Shown: positions 16,888-30,300 of the stretch, piece after piece
How positions within the stretch are numbered: the first letter of the stretch is position 1
Layout: each line of letters begins with the position of its first letter
Assembly: GCF_019649055.1 (NCBI RefSeq)
Contig: NW_026570224.1
Span: 1,302,001-1,366,000 of the forward strand
From: Paramacrobiotus metropolitanus
Lineage: Eukaryota; Tardigrada; Eutardigrada; Parachela; Macrobiotidae
DNA: 64,000 nt
Reading direction: 5' to 3'
Notes under the pieces: model-generated
Database searches by the model: none
The model's input: the letters and a program-made list of their open reading frames with translations, nothing else
Told to the model about the DNA's origin: nothing
Made by a program: the position numbers and the translations under genes

Positions 16888-19800
16888 TTATATCGTAGTC
16901 AGCCTTTCTCTGGAACCTTCGACCCAGTATGTTAGGACGTTGCCTTTTCCTTTGACCTTTACAAAACCCCTTGGGTAGATGTCGAAGAGGTTCGGAAAAT
17001 ATTCTCTCAGAATATCTGCCGATGCGGTGCTTATCTGAATTCTGGAAGGTTCTCCTGTGCTCTGCATTCTCGAAGCCGTGTTAACAGTGTCACCAAATCT
17101 GCAAAAAATCGTGCTGTACTCTGTAGTGATACAGGTAATACTTGTGTTACGCAGCGGTTATACTATTTTTCAGAGTGTGGCAGTAGTGCAAAGAGAAGAT
17201 TTTTGGTTCATAGCCTTAAGCAAAGCTGCTTTGATTTTGTGAAATTTACACAGTTTTACATCGTATAATTATACTTATCAGTATTCACTTGTTTTTGGAA
17301 ATTATTACAGATGAAAATAACATACAAGCAATATCGAGGCTTTTGGTTGCCCACCACAGCAGCGACACACGGCCCTAAAGAGGAATCACTTTCTCACAAT
17401 CGTTAGTTGTGAAATCCAAAGCGCCAAAATCTGGATTCCAAAGAATTATTTTTACCAGAGTTGGCTCCACTTCGCAGTTGTAGTTCAGTTGATTTTGCTG
17501 CGGCAGTGTCTGTGAACTTATTGTGCAGCGACACAACAAACGAACAAATTTCTTTGGTGTGAAAGACATCATTGCGCTCGGGAACGCCACTTGAAACCTT
17601 TAATCAGGTCCACACTTTAAATGTAACTCGTAATTGGACAACGGCAAATTTTGGTGTTTGCAAACGAAAACGTGTAATAAACTCTAATGCTACCATGTAT
17701 GTCTCCAAAATCGTTTCCACTTTGTACACATCAAACCGATGCAGAGTCCTGTCGAATAAGGAATAGATAGTGTTCAACAGATCAGTAATAGCCGAAGGTG
17801 TCGCCTTCCCAGCAAAACCGTCGAATCCAAATATACTCGTAAAGAGTATCGTGGTAGAATCAAATGTTTCGGGAAGCACGCTGTAGCCGGTACGTAGTTG
17901 CTCCACAACATACCTTAAACAAGTTGCAGTAAAATATTCTTCATGTTAAGTTAAACACTGTATTATGTATCACGTCGTGCAAGCATAAAATTGTGCGTAC
18001 TTTGGCAACATTTCTTGAAGGAGATTATCACATTTCCTCCTTTCGGCAACTATTGCCTGTGTGCGTGCTGCAACTTCGTTTTCCAGTGTTTCCGCATACG
18101 CTTGCAGGCGATCCCAGATTTCATCAAGAAGATTTCTCTGACGACCTTTCATATCGAGAGCGCGCAAGGTGTCATGGCGAATCGAGTTGATATCCCGGCG
18201 GTTTTTTGGATCTTCCGACCAGCACTGCTCGATTACCGGATTCAGCCGACCGGCTAGATTGCCGTCATGGGACAGCATGGGTCGCATCAAGTATTGCTGT
18301 TGACCGCCATTTTCAATCGCAAAAATAATTTCTGTTATAAAACGCCATTAATTACTAGCCAAAAACGTTTCCGTTCTTCAAATCAACGAAATAAAAAAGC
18401 CGAAACCAACAAGCAAAATTTTATAAAGCGTTCGCTCCATTCAAACCAAAATTTTTGCAGGCCGACTTAATTAACCTTATAACTTAACTTAGTTTACAAT
18501 TAAATTAGGTTATTATTATATAGCGAAATAAGTAAAATAAAAAAGTCGCTAGGCTTTGCCCGTCCGTTCGGTGAATCGACAAAACGGTTTGCACTTTGCA
18601 CCTACCGGAAGACGTCAATCGATTGTATTCCACATATGGTAACGAATTCCATAAAATCTCATTGAGGATTATACCAAGTGAGTAGATATCCGTCAAGCTT
18701 GACAACGGTGCTGCACCCCTGAGTACTTCCGGTGCTGTCCAAAATTTTCTCCAGATGTCAGATTCTTGAACTGCCGGACTTAGCTTGCCGTAATGCTGGT
18801 GCGTTAGCAGGTGATAATAGCCAAACTTAGCTATTTTTAATGAGAAATGTCTGTCAATTAAGCAGTTCCATCCTGTAAGAGTGCCGTGAAACGCCAGAGG
18901 AGATGAGTGGATCCAGTGCAAACCCTGTCGTCACCATTTCGTATGAAATGACATTATTCTATACACAATTACAAGAAAATTATAAAATGTCCTCAGCGGG
19001 CTAAACATAATTGAAGATATCCACCTCTATTAAGTCCAGAATGAACGAGATGCGTAGCTGATCTTCGAAAAACGGCTGCTCAAAAAGGTCGTGTAGAGAT
19101 CCTTTGGAGCAAAAGTTGCTCACGAAATATAATGATTGATGTTCCCGATAGCCGCACATGCCAATAAATTTATTTATATGCTCCTGTGGCGCTTCTTTCA
19201 TCTGACAAAAACACATGATTTAGAGGATACCTGTGTGCGTATGAAATCCTTAGCTTCCTGTCACTTTCTCAGCTCGCGATCGTAGGTACAGTGCAACTAA
19301 AGTAATGAAGTGGATGTACTGCCTCTTTAACGTACCACTCGTAATATTTTTATGATTTCCTTAGGATATTTGATTAAGTGCTGCTTATCGCGCTGTCTTA
19401 AAGTTTCTCCATCGTCAAAAACTTTAGCCGCTTCCATCGGGACAGGAATTCGATCCGCCCAGACATCCATTTCTTGGTATCTTGCATGACCTTTTGCCGG
19501 AGTATTATTCACCATAATATCCTGTAAAGGCGACCTGCCGGTAGGCGCATACATACAGAGACTGATGCAGTTGATTTTTCGCGTTACTGTATTGTCCAGA
19601 ACTTTTCGTGTCGAATTGGGTGTAATCAGAATAGTGGAGATCGCTGACTGTTGGGGTTGTCGAAAATACAGCTGCGGACGATCAAGCAACCACCACGTGC
19701 TCCGAAGCTCGGCTGCTCGGCGTACTTGTCTGTGCGCAACATAACAATTAATTTTTCATGATTTTTTTACGTTAGCGATCAAGAAAATAAAATCCTTAAA

Positions 19801-22800
19801 CCTTCAAGCAAAATATGATTGAAGAACTAAAAATTTTATTACATTGCGTTAAATACATTTGCACAGGCGAACGATGTGTACGTAGTACCTAATTATACAT
19901 GCTGATGCAATTAAGATGAGAAGTAGCCCTGAAACCGGTACTCCCAGAATCAATCCATAAAACTGGCTCAGGGAAAGTGTATCTGGAATAATATAAAGAA
20001 ACGGTTAAACAGTGCGTTCGAAAGGTGAGTGCTAGCATGAGCAAAAAGGTTACGTAATTGCCTGTTCTGGTGGCACACGATCCATGATCGCCTCGATAGC
20101 CGCAGACCGGCTCATTGGGAGGAACGTCAACGCTGCTACGCTTTCCACCCCAATCCATGGGCTTTACTGAACGTAATGTGCGAGAACTTTCGTCTTGATA
20201 CATTGCGACCTGCCCAAATATCATTAGTTTCGCATTTAATAGCTCTAGCTAAGTGTTTGTGTTTGCAAAATGCAACACAATACAATAAACAAATCCGGCT
20301 TTCGTAAAATCAAAGTAAATACTGGTACTGCAGGACTGCACAGTACTATTCTTGCTGCCTACCTGCCATAATCCTGTTTCTGGATTAAGGTCATTCACCA
20401 TGCATTTCGTGCTGCGTTCGCCGGCTATGTCAATATAGACATCGGTGAAATTGAAATGAAATTTCGAATCTTGAAACTGTGCTGCAAGCATTGTGCCATC
20501 CTTCCAGTCGAAGTCCGGCTCGGATTCGTAAAGGTCACTGACAACCTATGCGAAACATTGTTATTGGTGCCTTGGTAAGTAATACATACGGTTTCCACAC
20601 GACCACTGTTTCTCGTATGATTTATAGTTTACAAAGTACATCGTGTTTTGTGTGATGCGTCAAGGACGTGAACCGTACCTGACCAAATATTACAACCGCC
20701 AAATAGGTAGATGTTACTGCCGGTTGTAGCTGCAAAAAAATTTCTTGTTATTTCACAGAAACACAGTAAATGGCGTTGTGCATATATTTTTCCAACGATT
20801 AGCAGGAACTTTCTGTACTTTGTTCTCTAAATCTACTTCTACTCTACCTAGGAGCTGGACTAACCGTATACTGTATAATTATAAATACGAGTATGTATAG
20901 CTTCTCAGATGTTTAATTCGAAATATCTGTTGCAGATTTAAACAATCCATATGAAATTTATGAATAGCATTATGAAGAGCTAAAGTATTATGAAGAGCTA
21001 AAGCGTTATGAAGAAGGGCTTATGTACCTTCTTTCAGATTTCTACTCGGATCTGTTAATCTCTCCTAAATGTTTTTGTTAGCAGAAAATTGTTTTTGTTC
21101 GACCAGACTTGAAGTCTGCTCTTGTGCCGTAATAATTATAATAATTATAATAATAATAATAATAATAAAGTTTTGTTCTGGCATACAAACTCGTTATATG
21201 GTTTTACCCCTTCGTCCGGTTTGTACAAATAACCAAACTCTTTCCAAGATTGCTCTTTCCATTTCTCCACCAACGCTACGGACGGAACATTGTAAATAAC
21301 TGGATCATTTTCCACAAAAATTAATGATCGGTAAGCTTCTTTGGCAGCGGTATCGAATCGGTCTCCAAAGTGCCAGCTGAAATTGCCGAATTCATCAAGG
21401 TCATGGAAGGATGCTTGCGTAAGGTAAACCTACATTGAAAAGTGTATTCTAACTTTTTTATAATTAAAAATTCGATATTTTATTCGATATGGTTTATTGA
21501 ATGAATTTATCAGTACAGGGCAAAAAAATGAATTTGCTGCTTGCGCCGCTTATTGTTACTAGCTTATGCAAGCCTAAAAAAACTCGGAAGCGCCAGAAAG
21601 TAAATTAAACTTACATATTCTCCATTTGTCATATTAAGGGAATGTGCTCGCAACTGCAACATTTTAGATGTCTAAATTAAAGTGCATGATGAATGTATTT
21701 TTATATCCTTTTATCATCTTAACCCAGCTAGCTGGATAGAACTATTCACACGTACAGGTACTTGGATAGATTATTTGTAAATAAAATATGTTTTATACTG
21801 ACCATAAATTTCCTCAAGACGTTAGAGTGAGAGAAGAAGAAAAGCACTGTAAATAATAAATTATTGCTTCGTTATATGCTACTACTGTATATATGTTTTA
21901 ATCGCAAGGTTGGACACTGATGTAAAGTAATATCGGAACTGCAGAATAAAAAACCATAGTACTCTGTACTTGCCTCTGCTGGTTGTGTTGAATTCCTTTA
22001 AAATTTCTGTGTCATTTTCCACCTTTGTAGAGCGTATTCGTCTAATTGTTAACTGACACCCAGGTACTAGATCCGGCAGATATTTTGCCAGTCCTTCCAT
22101 TCCAACTTGGTAAGACCGACTGGCATCAAGATCCAGAACGACAAATAGATTCATCCAGTGAAAGTACTTGAAGACGTTTGAAGCAAGTAATAAGTAATTT
22201 GTCGGAGACGTTGAGACTGCAGCCACCCATGTGGGAGCAATTGTTTTATTGCGCTGATCTACAAAGCTTGAGGAGCTGAAACCACAAAATTAATATTTCC
22301 TTATTCAATTTGATATGAAAGTTACTAAAGTTGTGAAGCTTTAATATAGATTAAGGAAAAATTACAAGAAATGATTGAGGACGCAAACGATTTTCGTTTT
22401 GTAAAGCGCACAGCTGACAGCGGCATAGTATATTATTAACATAGGACAATAAAATCAGTTATGTTGCACAAGTATATTTCATAAGTTAAATTTGTAGAAG
22501 AAGTACGTGGAAAGACTGTACTGCATCTAAAGGCAGGCAGTCTACTTTAAACAATACTCGTATACTACAGGGGATAAAACTATTCTCTAGTTTTTGACCT
22601 TTATAGTGGACCGAAAATTCGATTGCAGAAGTATCCCAAGATAGAATTAAATTACTGTCGTCCGTACATCGTATGACATGTCACGTTAGATTAATACATA
22701 CGCGATACCCTAATGATTCTGCTATTACGAGAATTTCTGCAGAAATATAACGTTGAAGGGTTGCTACCATTAGCGCAGTGGCATTCACCTAGTTATCAAA

Positions 22801-23718
22801 AGGATGTTCCAGGAAGCTGCTAACCGATTAACTTCCATACTTTCATCACATCCTGCAAATGATATGCGTGCAAAAGTTGTAAAGGACCATTTTTGTGTGT
22901 ACATAATTTTAAAAAATTTAGCTACAGCGCAGATATACCGGTAGATCTGTATTTACGATTAGATCTGTGTTTGTATTGTAGCAGTTGTTTACTGTACTCG
23001 CTCATAAGCAAATTGAAAAGAATTCGAACTAATCCTATCAATCCAAACATCAAACAGGAATGCAAACCACAAATAAAACATTAATTTGGAAGTATTTGAG
23101 AGCTGAAGACTATAAAGAGCTTAATACACTGTTATTCAATATTTCAGCATTCAATAATTATTAATGACTCAAATACCTTGATTAATTGCTTTATCATTTC
23201 ATAACTACATTATTCAGTTAAGCAGTGTTATGGCATACAGATATAAAAAGTATAAACACGTAATAAACTCAAATCCGTGTTAGTTTGACTTATACGATTT
23301 CATCTTTGGAAATTTCATTGTTATTGTCTACTTTAAGAAGCTCTCCTTTTCGATAGTTACCTGGTTCGATAAAGGCCGTCAAGTCCGGTATGCTTGATCT
23401 TGTGTAGTACCATTTCGATAAAGCATAGGATGTATTGGATTCGATCATTCGACAGACAGATGAGTTATCAGAATTTTCCAAGTACAAGTATGTATGCAAA
23501 AAGTTAATTTTTTCGCCATATTTTCGTTGAATCTCTTCCACAGCAGAGTCCATAGCCGGCGCCGAATACGCCAATGAGGAGTAACTTACAGGTTCACGAA
23601 ATCCCAGAGTCAGAATTTCCACTGTGAAGGTACAGCTGGCAACATGCAAACAGTGCAAAAAAATGAAACGATTCAGCAATAATGGCCCTGAGCTCGATGA
23701 AGGTATAACGGTTAACAT
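16888..23718 (-). CDS. Receptor-type guanylyl cyclase, copy with altered metal site
   Basis: Single-pass receptor of the natriuretic-peptide-receptor type. Nineteen exons: 23718-23361, 22852-22789, 22275-21974, 21846-21803, 21653-21615, 21429-21208, 20729-20679, 20545-20363, 20209-20062, 19982-19889, 19729-19588, 19521-19336, 19201-19025, 18924-18606, 18331-18001, 17913-17694, 17597-17456, 17374-17326, 17098-16888; 1093 residues. Order: hydrophobic leader; extracellular ligand-binding domain to about 465; membrane segment (FYGLILGVPVSGLLLILIAS) in exon 10; kinase homology domain (GSLHDLF, GTLTGWNCLIDRHFSLKI, FWTAPEVL); linker helix ending LLQEMLPK; cyclase domain from about 887. In the cyclase, the first metal Asp is Ser913 (FTSIFGF for FSDIVGF) and the second is Glu957 (ILETYM for IGDAYM). 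The purine pocket (KVET, PRYC) and catalytic Asn/Arg (GDTVNTASR) remain. It probably cannot make cGMP alone. Introns 3 and 9 use GC donors. Tandem paralogue of the gene at 24344. Confidence 0.93.
19522..19587 (-). other. 66-nt stopless intron in the receptor cyclase
   Basis: GTAACG...TTTACAG lies between WWLLD-containing exon 11 and the ARYQEMDVWAD exon. The paralogue has a 67-nt intron at exactly this place (26981-27047), which supports calling it an intron. It is a multiple of three and has no stop, so if retained it adds 22 residues without breaking the frame. Confidence 0.75.
20970..21016. repeat. Tandem 18-bp repeat in a cyclase intron
   Basis: The unit ATTATGAAGAGCTAAAG recurs two and a half times within intron 6 of the left receptor cyclase. 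On the plus strand it happens to be open, but it lies inside a minus-strand intron and has no splice or start context. Confidence 0.8.
21130..21170. repeat. AAT microsatellite in a cyclase intron
   Basis: An imperfect ATA/AAT trinucleotide run lies within intron 6 of the left receptor cyclase, just beyond the end of exon 6. Confidence 0.85.
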
Positions 23719-24343
23719 GACGTCTGGTTAAAAAATGGTGATGCGTTGACCGACCGGTAAGAATCGAGCACTGATTCCCGGTTAGATGCGTATGGGCTTT
23801 CATCACCGGAATGCAATTTCATCGGATTATCATGCAGGAAGGACACGTCAAGAAGAGGAACCGGAAATTCATTGTATTCAGTGCATCACGAAGTATTAAT
23901 AATGCGGCTTCAGATTGGGATTTCCCGTCATTCACCTTTTGCAGAGTTACGTTTCAATAACTGATATATGCAGAATTTTTCTGTGCTACATCCAGTTTGC
24001 ACTACATGTTTTTGCTGTGCAGTCTGGCGGTTATTAATTTTCCGTTTGGATTTCGTAGAAAAGTCTCATTTAGACGGAGATGAAATTTATTGATTTTGCT
24101 ATTGAATGAAATTTTATGTTTGGATATTTATACCGATATGGTGATACCCATCGTAGTAGTTCTTCTGGCGGTTTTGTAATGCACGCTTCAACAATAAAAT
24201 GAAATACTACAGCTCTGAATACTACGCAAGTTATTGGAGAAGTTATTGAAGACACGGCATAATGTCTCGCTTCTTTGCGACGCGGCAATATTAACCGGCA
24301 GACAGATACAGCCGCAACAATATTCTTGCTGCATGCATGCGTA
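23719..24343. other. Spacer between the two receptor cyclases
   Basis: The 625 bases contain no supportable gene. The left part should carry the promoter of the left cyclase and the right part the 3' untranslated region of the right cyclase, both transcribed leftwards. I see no shared element that would suggest a polycistronic unit. Confidence 0.5.
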
Positions 24344-27300
24344 TCAGTTATTTAGCCAATATGTATTGACGTCGCCTTTGCCTTTAACAAAAACGGTACC
24401 GCGTAGTACAATGTCAAAATATGGATGGTAATCCAGTAAAATCTTCCGGGTTGTTTCGGTTATCTGCACTCGATTGGGTAATCCTGTACTTTCCATTCTT
24501 GAGGCGAAATTGACAGTATCTCCAAATCTGTTAGCAACAATTGCCCAAAGATTACAAGCTCATATAGTATAGCAAAGCGGATAGCATAACACGTGATAAC
24601 GGACTTACAAACAATACCGCGGTTTTTGAAGACCAACGACGCCTCCAACACAAGATCCTGGTAACACACAAATGCATACTTTTACACATTTTTCATTGGT
24701 TGCTTTTACGCCGACCGGAAGTTAAAGGTCACGGTACCAAAATTCTCATTGATATTTTTTGGTTTACTGAATAACAGGCGAGCTTGTTGTATTCGTTGTT
24801 TACAAGTCGCATACAGTAAAACAGCAAATTTTCAACGACTGGGTTAATTACCGGAGTTAATTCCACTCCGTAAAGAAAGAAAATGGGCGAAATCACTAGC
24901 GGCAAAATGCTGCTGCAGTGCAAGGGCTAAAGAGCAGATTTCTTTTGCGTGGGCAATACCGTTACGTACAGGCACACCACTAGCTACCTGTCAAAATAAA
25001 AGCATTAACTTATATTTTCCGCAGTGATACTGTTTTCAATGATGGGAAAGTTGAAAATATGAAGAATATTGGTATATTGGTAGCACAGTATATAAATCGT
25101 ACCATATACACTTCCCCAATCGTCTCCACTTTGTACACGTCAAATACAACAAGGACTTTGTCGAATACCGAATAAACCGCATTGAGCAATTCCGTCACAT
25201 CCGTTGGTGAAGACCCTGCCGCGTACTGGCTGAAGCCGAACATATCGCTAAACATTATGGTCACCGAATCAAAGTTTTCCGAGTTAACGGTATGTCCGGC
25301 TCGAAGTTGCTCCACAACAGACCTAAGACAATAACAGCAAATATTAAAAAAGTTAAAGAAAACGATTTTTCATATGATTTCTTACGACGGCAGCATTTCC
25401 CGCAAAAGGTCATCACATTTTTTCCGTTCGGACATCAGCGCATGGGTGCGACTTGTCACATCCCGTTCCAGAGTCTGAGCGTACCTGTCACCAGCAGCGA
25501 ACAACATAACTTGTACGTTCAAGTTTAACAGAGTCTGGGCGTACATTTCCAGTCGCTTCAGAATTTCCTCCATGAGATGCCCGCGCCGTCGATCTTTGAT
25601 ATTCAAAGCAAAATAAACTTCGTTGCGGACGGCTTGGATAGTTTTTCGTCTTTGTGGTATTTCGTCCCAGCAGTTTTTTATCACAAAATTCAACCGTTTT
25701 CCTAAGTAGCTGCTCTCGGAAAGACTTGGCCTTGGCGTCGTTTGAAGGTTCTGGCCTTTTCGTATTTGCTCCAACAAATCTGTAACAACCAAACAAAGGT
25801 CACGGCTGAAAATGGCATGCTACAGCGCTGCTTGCCGCTAAATTATTAAGCACATCATTCACAATACAACGCTGGTTTTAATCAATTTAAAATTTGCATT
25901 ATGTAGTGACATGCCAATTGCTGCCAAGTATTCTTTCAGGTCGTTGTATGGCAGACTGCTGCAGATTATCTGGTTAAGGATGACTCCCGTAGCGAAAATG
26001 TCTGTAGCACTGTTGGGAGCCGTTATGGCCATTTTAAGGAGTTCCGGTGCCGTCCAAAAGAGCTTATCGGTTGGTAATTTCTCAATGGAGTACGGCATTG
26101 TTTTATAATACGGCTGGTCGAGCAAGTGATAATAACCAAATCGCCCAATTTTCAGCGCAAAATGTCGATCAATAAGACACACCCATCCCGTGAGAAAACC
26201 GTGAAAGCGCACAAACGATGAGTGTATCCAAACTAGACCCTACAACCAATTGGGAAGAAAGTCAGGCTTATCGGCATTTTGCTTTCCGGTCAAAGCACGA
26301 TTTGCTCCTTCGATACTCAACACGTGATTAAAACTATATTACGTATTTATAGACTATTAGTTATCAATAATGTGAGAATAAACATAATGTTCACGTTCAC
26401 CTGCAGCAGCATTAAGTACGGTAGTTGATAATCTTTGGTTAATACTTGGATTATTGGATACTCCAAGCGTGTCGTTTAGCACGTTTCAGAATTCTACGAG
26501 TACTTAACAGTCGTACCTCTAGCAAATCGAGAATAAGGGACACTCGAAATTGATCTTCAAAATACGGTTGATGAAATAAATCATGCAGGGATCCCTTATG
26601 ACAATAATTACTAATGAAAAATAGCATTCGATGGTCTGGATATCCACACATCCCAAGAAACTTGTTAATGTTGTCGGAAGGAGCGTCGCGCAGCTATACA
26701 AGTATATATATTTTAATAAACAGCAGAGAAAAATAGCCGCGCTCACCAATCATGTGCACTGCCTACGTATTGCATATTATATAGCCGTGTACAAATTATC
26801 GAATACCGTTCGCAAAATATCCAAGACGGATGCAGAAAAATTTATACGGCCAAAACCTCTCCGTATTTTCTCCCCGTCGCTGAACATCTTGTCGGCATCA
26901 TCCGGCAAAGGTATTTCGTCGGCCCATACTTCCATGTCCCTGTATCGCGCCATACCTTTTGTTGGCTTCATATTTTGTCCCTAGGATTGCAGATTAAATC
27001 CACTAAGTTAAATTTCTTATTGCGCATGAAAATGCTTTGCGGCATACTAAGTATTGGAGATTCGTGTTTTCCGCTGCCGAAATACGACTCCCAGCAGTGT
27101 GAAACTGCAGGTACGTGCGGTCAATCAGCCACCACGCATCCCGGAACTGTTGGATATACCGGTAGCGCCTGTTAATCGAAAGAAATAAGGCATGTTTAGT
27201 ATTTCTACCTGATAGCCGGTTTAACTAAATTGTCAAAAGATTGCCGACATAAATCAGGCACAAATTCGCAAAATTAGCTATCACTAAACAAATTATATAA

Positions 27301-30300
27301 AAAGATCAATCTATCAATTTTACTTTTATCCTTTATAGTAAATTTCTTGTGCATTATTTTGTAATTAGTGATTGCAAAACCTAATCCCTTATACATTTAC
27401 GCAATTAAAAAAAGCAATTTTGCAGTGCTTTGTATGTGTGCTTTGCTTACGCTATTTTGGGACCTTAGGAAACTATAGTTTTTGTTTTTGATATGCGCAC
27501 AGAAAATAGACATGCTATTTATTATATAGTTTGTGACCGAGAATCGAGCGGTATGAAAGTGCCGGAAACAGTAATAACTGTTTATAAAATGCTTTATCAT
27601 TGCACTGACCTGATGGCAAATATGGAGCACAAGAAAATCACCAAGAGAACGCCCAAAAGCGCGCCGAAAATGGTTGCGTAAGTTCTTTTTTCGTCCGCTG
27701 TTTATACAGTACTGCATTAGTTTTATTATGTTGACCCCGACAACATGGTTCTCTGTTCGAGTCCGCGTTTTTCCAGTTACAGTGCTTACTAGATATCAGT
27801 GCACAGGGACCTCGATTGCCTCTGTAACCGCAGATTGGTTGATTCAAGGGACTGCTGTTGCTTTTTCCTCCCCAGTCAATCGGCAATACGGCATGCAAGC
27901 GGCGAAATTTTTCATCTTGAAACATGGCGACCTAAAAAAAAGGAAAAACGCGGTCCAAGTTTATATGACTCGTCACATCATCCAATTTGCAGTTTTGCAC
28001 CAGCTTTTTATAACAAATAGAATGCAGAAAATTTTTTTGACTGACGATAAGAATGTCATCTTTATTTTACGCACCTGGTATTTTCCAGTTGTATAATTAA
28101 GGTCATTAATCATTATTTTTGTGCTGCGCTCTCCGGCCAGATCAAAGTACACGTCAGTAAAATTAAAATGAAAACTGCTGTCGTAAAACTGTGATGCTAA
28201 TAATGCTCCATCGGATATATTGAAGTCCGGCTCAGCTTCTAGTGTATCGCTTATGACCTAGACAAATTCGCAGCAGCGCACTATTGTTAATGCAGTCATG
28301 ATTAAAAACCATTTCTCTTTCTCTATAAACTTCAAGGTACCTGTGCGAATATGAGGATGGATAAGTAAGTGGCGGTGACTACTGGATTCACCTGTAGACA
28401 TGTACAGATGCAGGTAGTAAGCTAATCCAATATACATACTTCTGTGCGCAAGTGCATGGAGAAATAATTCCATCGTTAAGTAATTCCAGCGCCAGGGACA
28501 ACAAGCAGGCCGCAAAACATTTTAATAAGTTATTAGAATCACCTCTTCATTGTTTTCGTATTTAAAGTGAAAATTTGCGAATGATTGCCGTTTCCATTCG
28601 TTGACCAGTTTTGAGGATGGTGTACTGTAGATGACTGGATCACCTTCGATAAACAGTAGTGATCGATAGGCTTCCCTGGCAGTTTCATCAAACTGGTCAC
28701 CATAATGCCAGCTAAAATTTCCGAACTCGATAATGTCGTGGAATATTTGCTGAGCGACATAAACCTAGGGTAAACAGAAACCACATTACGGTATATCCCA
28801 GAGAAAATAGCATCCACTTTATTCTTTTGTAGCAAAATCTTGGAATAAACAAAATTACAAATAAATACACTACATGGATAGGAGTACGTACGTATTCTCC
28901 ATTCGTCATGTTCATCGCGTGAGCTTGCAGCTGAGAAAAATTGACAAGGTTTAGTGAAGCACAGTTCTACCAAAGTGGATCACTAAGCTTACCATAAATT
29001 TTCGTAGATTATCCGAATGAGAAAAAAACAGCAACACTGAAAAAAGGTTTTTATTAGCCAATTTTTATCAAAATGCGGCAACAATAAGCATTGCGACATG
29101 TTATATGAGTACAAACCTCTGCTGGTGACATTGAATTCCAGCAGTATGGCGCGGTTATCGATGCCGGCGCTTGACCTGACCGAGATTACCGTTGACTGAA
29201 AACCGGGAATCTGGCTAGGCAAATACTTCAAAATTCCATCCACACCAGCATGGTATGATCGACTGGAATATTTTATAATCATTATTACGAGTATTATACG
29301 TAATATACGATGCTTTTGTGGCAATCATGGTGCACTTTACCATGGTGCACTTTACCATGATCCCCGCTGGTGGATGTCAGTTTAAGTTACTGATGCAGAT
29401 ACTGGATACTCCACCCTTTAACTTGGTTTACAATCATCAGATCAAAATATTATCTCACCTAGAATCCAAATCTAGGACCATAAAAATGTTTGTCCAATTG
29501 AAGTATTTAAATAAATTAACCGGAAGGAGAATGTAATTTGTTGCCGATGCCGAAACAGCGGCTATCCAGGTTGGAGCAAGAGTTTTGTTGCGTTGATCAA
29601 TTCCACTTGCAGAACTGTAATGAGCAGATATAGATATAAAAGTTAATTTCACTAGCTGCAATAAAGAATAATTAATTGTTATGCCATGCGATGTTATAAG
29701 CTCGGCATATTCAATAAGCTTATGTCAACACTACGTAGTAAATACAAAACCTCGTAATCATTAGAAGATTCCATGCGGCAACCAGTTGGTTTATTTGATA
29801 CATATCCGAACATGCTGAAAAGGTCAGCGGGTCATAATCAAGGAAATAAGTAAGTATCGACACAGTAGTAGAATTTTTGGAATAATATAATTGCTAAATA
29901 AATATGAGATATGATCTGTCAAAACATAAATTAGAGTGCTTAGAAGGTGATTCGTTGCATGCTTCTTACTTGGGGCGATGTACGCTGCCGCATCCCATCG
30001 TTCTTTTGAATTGTAGTACCACTCGGACAATGCATAAGCAGCTTGGGCTTCAATCTCGTAACAATCCATTGTTCCATTTGGTAAAAACAAGAACGTATGC
30101 AAAAATTCAAAGCGTTCCTTGTATTTAGCTCGTATCTCGACCATGGCAGAGTCAATGGCAGGAGCCGAAAATGCCAGCGAAGGATAGCCGATCGGCTCGC
30201 GATATCCCAGTGTGACGATCTCTATGGTGCGGACACCGGAAACATCGTCATCAGCGCGTTGCACGTGAATTCCTTGCCAAAGAACTGAGGTAATCCATAT

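Noticed and set aside
20050-20062. GT donor at AATTAC|GTAACC for left-cyclase exon 9
   Set aside because: It would put the membrane-segment exon out of frame and hit a stop; the GC donor 12 bases earlier keeps phase 1 as in the paralogue.
20970-21060. Plus-strand open frame reading YEELKYYEELKRYEE
   Set aside because: Comes from an 18-bp tandem repeat inside a minus-strand intron, with no start or splice context.
27674-28096. 140-residue plus-strand ORF
   Set aside because: Overlaps exons 9-11 of the right receptor cyclase on the opposite strand; no independent signal.
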